From Marasmius tenuissimus (taxonomy: Eukaryota > Basidiomycota > Agaricomycetes > Agaricales > Marasmiaceae): 64,000 bases of DNA. Shown piece by piece: positions 57,645-64,000 of this stretch. The position numbers and the translations under genes were made by a program. Below the pieces are notes generated by a model. It was not told the DNA's origin. It saw nothing but the letters and a program-made list of their open reading frames with translations, and ran no database searches. How positions within the stretch are numbered: the stretch's first letter is position 1; the number at the start of each line of letters is the position of its first letter. Location of the stretch: contig JAQOTA010000052.1 in assembly GCA_029532415.1 (NCBI GenBank), positions 2,914,001 through 2,978,000 on the forward strand, given 5' to 3'.

Positions 57645-59049
57645 CTAGACCTCCCATTCGCGAGAGGCGTTCCCTCGATTCTGCCTCGTAGTATCCATCA
57701 ACCTGCGATACGCAACCAAGTCCATCCTTTCCTCATACTTCTCTCTGATCGCCTCGTCATCGAGCATGAACCCATACTCAGTATTGGCATACATGTAGCC
57801 GTATGAAAACACCATGTCCTCCTCATTCTCCTTCCTCAGCTGATTTTCCTCCGAGTCGTGAAGCATAGCTGCGTCGCCTTGTTCGTACGTGACGTGTAAC
57901 TCTTTGAGTTGGGTTTTGTTGTGATCAAGGTGAGTAAAGAACATAGCCCACGAGAACATCTCCGTGTTGGGAAAATTAACATCACTCTCACAGTGACAAT
58001 CATGTAGCCGTACGTGGTGCAATGTCGCGCTTCTGTTGAGAATGAAGTCCGCCAGCTTCTTGTTGACAAAGACGTTGCGAAGCTCGAGGAGCCGTAGGTG
58101 GGGGAGATGTTCCTTCGAGAGGGCCCAGTCCAGAAATACGTCCTGAACAAGGTTATCCCCAAAGTCTCTCCCAAAAGGACAATCCGGGTAGGCAACGAGC
58201 AGCAGCTGTTGTACCTTTGTCAGGTGTTGAAAGAAATACTTGCCCAGCTTGCACCCAAAGTTCGTGTGCCCCTCTAGAGCGTGGAGCCCGAGTTCCGAGC
58301 TATCCCCCCAGATGCTCAGTTCCAGCGTGTCCAGACGCCCGAGGAAACTCCGCCAGTCATCTGAATCGAAGGTCGTGGTCTCCTTTGGGATTAATTCGAG
58401 GACAATGAGTTTCGAGATGGATTTGTTCTGACAGATCGCTGACCACGTCCAACGCCCGCCATGGGTATTTGGCTTCCTTCATGGGCACGTCCTCAGCTGC
58501 CTCCTCGTCCGTGAATATCCATATAGATGTGGAAAACTCAACGGCTATTGAGCTTGGGTCATCCCATACGTTGCTGCCCTCGCCCGGCTTTTCACCATCG
58601 TAATCGAAATCGAAATCGAACGAGAGGCAAAGGGTGGTAACCTTGGGCAGCAACCTTCCCGTGAGCGCGTCGCACGCAAAATCGGTCATAAGACTTTGAT
58701 TGCCAGCGCCAGTGTCGGTGTTCCCTTCTGTAGAGATAGGAATGTCCTGCTCATGGACGCGGTGGTCGGTGGGGGTAGCAAGGATGTCAACCTCGGGTAC
58801 GCCGTGCGGCATGGATACCACGAAGTGCAGATACGTGATGGCTGGACTGTACTTGTTTACCAGCTGCTCAAACTTGTGTTGCTCTTGAGTGCTGCTTATC
58901 AACTTCACAGCTCTGAAGATGTGAGGAACTAGCACGTCGCGGAGATGAGTGCTTGTGGAGGCAAGAGCGAGACGACTGCCATCCTGGGGCAGCAATCCAA
59001 AGATCGTAGCGAGAAGCTCTGTGGGCAGATTTTCGAGATGTGGAGGCAT
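57645..59049 (-). pseudogene. F-box paralogue disrupted by an 8-base deletion
   Basis: Same architecture as the intact F-box gene. From the ATG at 59049: MPPHLENLPTELLATIFGLL, SRLALASTSTHLRDVLVPHI and LPKVTTLCLSFDFDFDYD up to YPWRAL. There, near 58447-58455, the intact copy has 8 more bases (between WRAL and TWSA). The deletion shifts the frame, and translation would run through unrelated residues to a stop at 58357. Below the break the ancestral frame is open and well conserved to 57645: TWSAICQNKSISKLIVLELI, TFDSDDWRSFLGRLDTLELS, FGCKLGKYFFQHLTKVQQLL and AIREKYEERMDLVAYRRLM. The gap-free remainder suggests a recent loss. A truncated F-box-only product could still be made. Confidence 0.85.
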
Positions 59050-59064
59050 CGTTGGAAGATACAA

Positions 59065-59549
59065 TGAGAAAGAGTATTGGGGATGTGATGGATCCGGATG
59101 ATGCGACCAAACGGGGGGAGTCGGATCGATTCGCCACCTTCAAACACTCTGTTATCAGTTATCGATGCCGACTGAAGATACGCAAGAGACCATTCACCTA
59201 CAAACAACGATCCAATTGCTTCGAAGACAGATGGTTAAGAAAAAACAGCCTGTCCTCGAGCTATTTCCTCGCAAACCTCACCTGACGATGGTGGTTAGTT
59301 TCTGAGCATGTACAGGTGACGTGGCTCGCCAATGCATCCAGTCAATTTGAAACTGCCGACATCATCGATTTTTCCAGCCATAGAATAACGGGAGAAGCCT
59401 TGGAGAAGCATTCATTGTGAGCTTGTACTCGAGCGAAGAGTATATATTGGTACCAATGAAAGTTTTGCGATACACAATGACTCGTGAGCACGAACATCAT
59501 CCACCCGAAGTACTTTCTGTCCTCCGCCCTGGGACGTCACCAAGCCTGC
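59065..59549. other. upstream region of the disrupted F-box copy
   Basis: Contains the duplicated promoter segment near 59230-59340 and no gene. Confidence 0.45.
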
Positions 59550-59755
59550 CATTCAGTATGGACGCCACGACATGCAGTTTTGAGGTAAAAGGGCCGTACT
59601 TGTCTGCCAGTTGCTTGTATTGCTACCCCCCATGAGTATAATAATACCTGGTGATTGTTATGGCGTGAGACATGAGAGGGGCCAGAGAACCGCGAAGATT
59701 GGAACGCGTAGATGCAAGAGCAAGACGGCTACCTGTCCCAGAGAAGTGACTCATA
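59550..59755 (-). pseudogene. relic of a third F-box copy
   Basis: On the minus strand the sequence reads GSRLALASTRSNLRGSLAPL then, after an in-frame TAG, QYKQLADKYGPFTSKLHVVA. This aligns with the F-box end of the disrupted copy (GSRLALASTSTHLRDVLVPH and KFEQLVNKYSPAITYLHFVV). Only this N-terminal piece is recognisable; the rest of the gene is gone or decayed. It extends the tandem array to three units with increasing decay toward the right. Confidence 0.7.
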
Positions 59756-60146
59756 TATGCGGGTTTAAAGCTCTAAAGGCAGACGTTCGAGGTATACCGG
59801 GGGAGAAGATGTCGATTCTTGAAAAAGTCCTGAGGTATTGAGACGTTGCCGATGGTGAAAGCTTGAGCCGCTCCAAGTTGAATCTCTCGCCAGACCACTA
59901 TGAAGAGGACGTAGAGGTTTGGTCGTTTACTTTTATGAGGAAAAGCAACGTATTTCAGGGAGCCCCAGTACCTGCGGGATAGGGAGCTGCATAGAAAGAA
60001 AGAGAGCTCGATTTCCCCACGGCAGTAGGAGGCGACGCTGACAGGCCAAGATCAAGGTGATGTGCCTTACGTAATCGCACTAGCGATCAAATATTTTCAT
60101 TCCTGCGCTTCACTCCCACCTTTATCGTTTCTCGAAGCCTGGACTC
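59756..60146. other. NOG2 promoter region
   Basis: About 390 bases. The left part may include the 5' end of the F-box relic; the rest is the promoter of the Nog2 gene. No gene was found. Confidence 0.4.
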
Positions 60147-62512
60147 ATGGCACCAGTCAAGAAGTCCAGCTCTTCGGCATCGAAGACTCGCTCGTCGACC
60201 TCCAATGGCTCTGGTGTCTCTCTCAAGAAAGTCAAAGGAGAAAATTTCTACCGCAATGCGAAGCAGGTCTCTCGCCTCAAAATGCTCAACGGCGGAAAGC
60301 CTATACGGGATAAGGATGGGAAAATAATACAGGCTGCTGCTTTCCAGAAGGGTGAAGACGAGACGAAGCCGGGACGGGTGCAGCCAGATCGACGGTGGTT
60401 CGGTGCGTGATATTCAGATGTCGAGGGTGCGAGGGAAGACTAATTTTGTCTTTTACAGGAAACACTCGTGTAATATCACAGACGGCTTTGGATCAGTTCA
60501 GAACGAGCTTATCGACCAAGAAAGACGATCCTTACTCTGTCTTGCTGAGAAGAAATAAACTGCCGATGGCTTTACTGGATGAAGCTCAAAATCCCAATGC
60601 GCGCAAGGTGCGTGTATTGAGCTACCTTCTTGCGCCAGTCAAACTCATTTCTTTGAAGCGGTCACATATAGTGGAAACTGAGCCATTCAAAGAAACCTTT
60701 GGACCCAAAGCTCAGAGGAAACGACCAAGAATCGATGCGGGGGACTTTGAGGAACTCGGAAGGATGGGTGCGGCAGCGGCTGAAGAAGCTGACGCTGCAG
60801 CATCACTCACCGGACAAAACGTGATAGGTGTGTGGTGACATGTTTGCTATCTCTGAATTTTGTACTCACATCTCGCTCCAGAACCTCTTGCATCTTCCGT
60901 CATCGAAGCGCCGACACATGCAGATTACAACGAACCTATTTACGCCAAAGGAACTTCACGAAGAATATACGGAGAGCTCTACAAAGTCATCGATTCTTCG
61001 GATGTTATTCTGCACATCCTAGATGCCCGTGACCCTATGGGCACCCTCTGCGAGTCGGTGTTGGAGTTCATCAAGAAGGAGAAAGCTCACAAGCAGGTCG
61101 TTCTCGTTATAAACAAGTGCGATCTTGTACCAAACTGGGTGACAGTACGCTCTTCCTCATTTCTTCCTCGGTCCTTTCGAGTTTTCATGCTCTCTGTAGG
61201 CACGTTACATCCAGCACCTTACCCCCCGCTATCCGACAATTGCTTTCCACGCGTCACCAAACCACTCGTTCGGAAAGGGATCATTAATTCAGCTGCTTCG
61301 ACAGTTTTCACAGCTGCATTCCGACAAGAAACAGATCTCCGTTGGTTTTGTTGGGTACCCTAACGTCGGAAAGAGTAGCGTCATCAACACCCTTAAAAGT
61401 GGTAAGGTCTGTAAGGTTGCCCCAGTCCCAGGCGAGACCAAGGTATTGCACATTCTTCTCAGAAACCGAGGACGTTTCTAACGCAACTCCAGGTCTGGCA
61501 ATACATCACCTTGACCAAGCGGATATACCTCATCGACTGCCCTGGAATCGTGCCCACATCAGCCCATGATTCGCAAACGTCTACCGTCTTGAAAGGTGTT
61601 GTCCGTGTCGAAGCTCTCCCAACGCCCTCAGAACACATACCCGCCCTCATGGAACGCGTAAAGCCGCTCTACCTTTCGCGGACATACGATGTTCCCCTGC
61701 CAAATCCCGACGATCCCACGCAAGGCTGGGATCCGGAAGAATTCTTGGATAAACTGGCGCGGATGAAAGGTCGGTTACTGAAGGGAGGTGAACCGGATAA
61801 GGACTCGGTGGCGAAGATTGTGCTGAGCGACTGGGTTCGTGGGAGGATACCGTTTTTCGTTTCTCCTCCTGAGCGTCCGGAGGAATTGAACCAGGCAGAG
61901 GAGAAGGCCAGGAGGGTGAAGGCGTTGAAGAATAAGGGTAAAGGCGTCGATAATGGAGAGGTACCGGGAGTGAAGCAGAACCTTGGGTCCATCATGCAGA
62001 AGAACAGCTTCGTTGGTGACGATGTTAGACCATTAGAGCCCGAGTTCGCCGCTGGCGACGAGGAAGATCAGGATAACGAAGAGGGTGAAGAGGATGAAGA
62101 TGCCGGGGAAAAGGAGGGTGATGATGGGGAAGAGTTGACATGGAATGACGTTTGGAACGGAATAGATGATCAGAAGTCTACTGTCCCAGAAGGCGAACAG
62201 GCATCAGAGGAACAAGGTGAGCTATTTCTCTTTTTGTGTCCGTGAGTCTTTTGCTGATAATATTGGCCTTACAGATCTACCCGATGATGAGGAACAACAC
62301 CAGAGTAAAGAACCGCGTATGAAGACTAACAAGGTATGGCTGTTGCCCCGATTGTATGGTCCTTGTATCTAACCCGCTCCTCACTCTAGCGCAAGGCATC
62401 CAATTTCTACTCGAATACCAATGTCAAGAACAAAAACCGGGCCAAGGCAGCGCTCATGAGATCTCTACCGACTGGGAAAAAAGCTGGAGGGAAACGAAAA
62501 CCCGCCAAGTGA
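60147..62512 (+). CDS. NOG2: nucleolar GTP-binding protein 2 (Nog2), 60S assembly GTPase
   Basis: Circularly permuted GTPase needed for late 60S ribosomal subunit maturation and nuclear export. The ATG at 60147 gives a basic N-terminus with the NGP1NT features: [40 protein letters not shown] and [14 protein letters not shown]. The G motifs come in permuted order: [13 protein letters not shown] (G5 side), [14 protein letters not shown] (G4, NKCD), [16 protein letters not shown] (G1), VPGETKVWQYITL (G2 side) and LIDCPGIVP (G3, DxPG). The tail is strongly acidic (60-70 residues of D/E near 62035-62140) and then basic ([31 protein letters not shown]), typical for nucleolar proteins. TGA at 62510-62512. 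About nine exons. Confidence 0.95.
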
Positions 62513-62884
62513 TTATCATTGTTCATTTCGGAATTCATCTTATCTAGACATGCATCTGTGTGTATTTCCGCGATTGATGGATCCCAGTATTGAATTCAAT
62601 ATTACCGCGTTTTTTACGCGCCCCCGGTACGAGTCGCGATTTTAGGTTATCGACTATTTTGGGCAAATGTGGAGGGTTGATGAGGCGTTTCTACCTTCGG
62701 AATCTACTGCAGCCCATTCAGTATTACCGTTTTGGGCCCAAATTTGATAGAAAATCGTCCCCAAGATTTCGATAGAAAACGGTAGAAATTTGGATGGGGA
62801 GCTCGTGAGAAAGCGTAATAAAGCGGACGTTACGCGTCACTAATCGATAACAACCGTTTCTTTTCCTCCAACCACCACCACAAA
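62513..62884. other. NOG2 3' UTR and enolase promoter
   Basis: About 370 bases between two plus-strand genes. A CT-rich leader (CTTTTCCTCCAACCACC) lies just above the enolase ATG, as usual for highly expressed basidiomycete genes. Confidence 0.55.

Positions 62885-64000
<1,116 letters not shown>

Overview
The window comes from a filamentous basidiomycete, most likely an Agaricomycete. Genes on both strands are split by many short GT-AG introns, mostly about 50-70 nt. The families fit too: a divergent G-alpha with a long insertion, DUF6533 seven-helix protein, BTB/POZ, F-box and MYND proteins, a secreted heme peroxidase and a cytochrome P450. No bacterial operons, tRNAs, rRNAs, CRISPR arrays or intact transposons were recognised. 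Gene calls rest on reading conserved motifs across splice sites, so small exon boundaries are approximate.

Layout. 0-10 kb: the 3' tail of an unknown gene, a G-alpha subunit lacking the catalytic switch II Gln, an Skp1-like gene with a degenerate end, a BTB protein, a coiled-coil protein, and a frameshifted FMN split-barrel (PNPOx-like) gene with a relic of its own 3' end 0.65 kb downstream. 10-14.4 kb is gene-poor. 14.5-24 kb: a P450, a CorA-type Mg2+ transporter, a possible small gene, a predicted type I ER membrane protein and the first short-chain dehydrogenase (SDR-1). 24.5-28.7 kb: a PX-AGC protein kinase with a long acidic C-terminal extension. 28.7-33 kb is gene-poor with at least one decayed gene. 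33-39 kb: mitochondrial uS15, SDR-2 (a near-copy of SDR-1 in opposite orientation) and a DUF6533 membrane protein. 40.8-50 kb: a heme peroxidase, the biotin-carrying subunit of methylcrotonoyl-CoA carboxylase, SDR-3 and a predicted LRAT/NlpC-P60-like protein. 50.6-55.3 kb: two tandem genes that join a pRiA4b ORF-3-like domain to a MYND finger. 55.4-59.8 kb: a tandem F-box array decaying in steps (intact, frameshifted, relic). 60-64 kb: the ribosome-assembly GTPase Nog2 and the start of enolase.

Housekeeping genes (uS15m, MCC alpha, Nog2, enolase, CorA) are interleaved with fast-evolving lineage-specific families showing local duplication and decay (SDR x3, MYND x2, F-box x3, PNPOx relic, Skp1-like). 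I see no co-regulated metabolic cluster. The recurring theme is duplication followed by pseudogene formation, plus several signalling or ubiquitin-type proteins with altered key residues or unusual domain joins.
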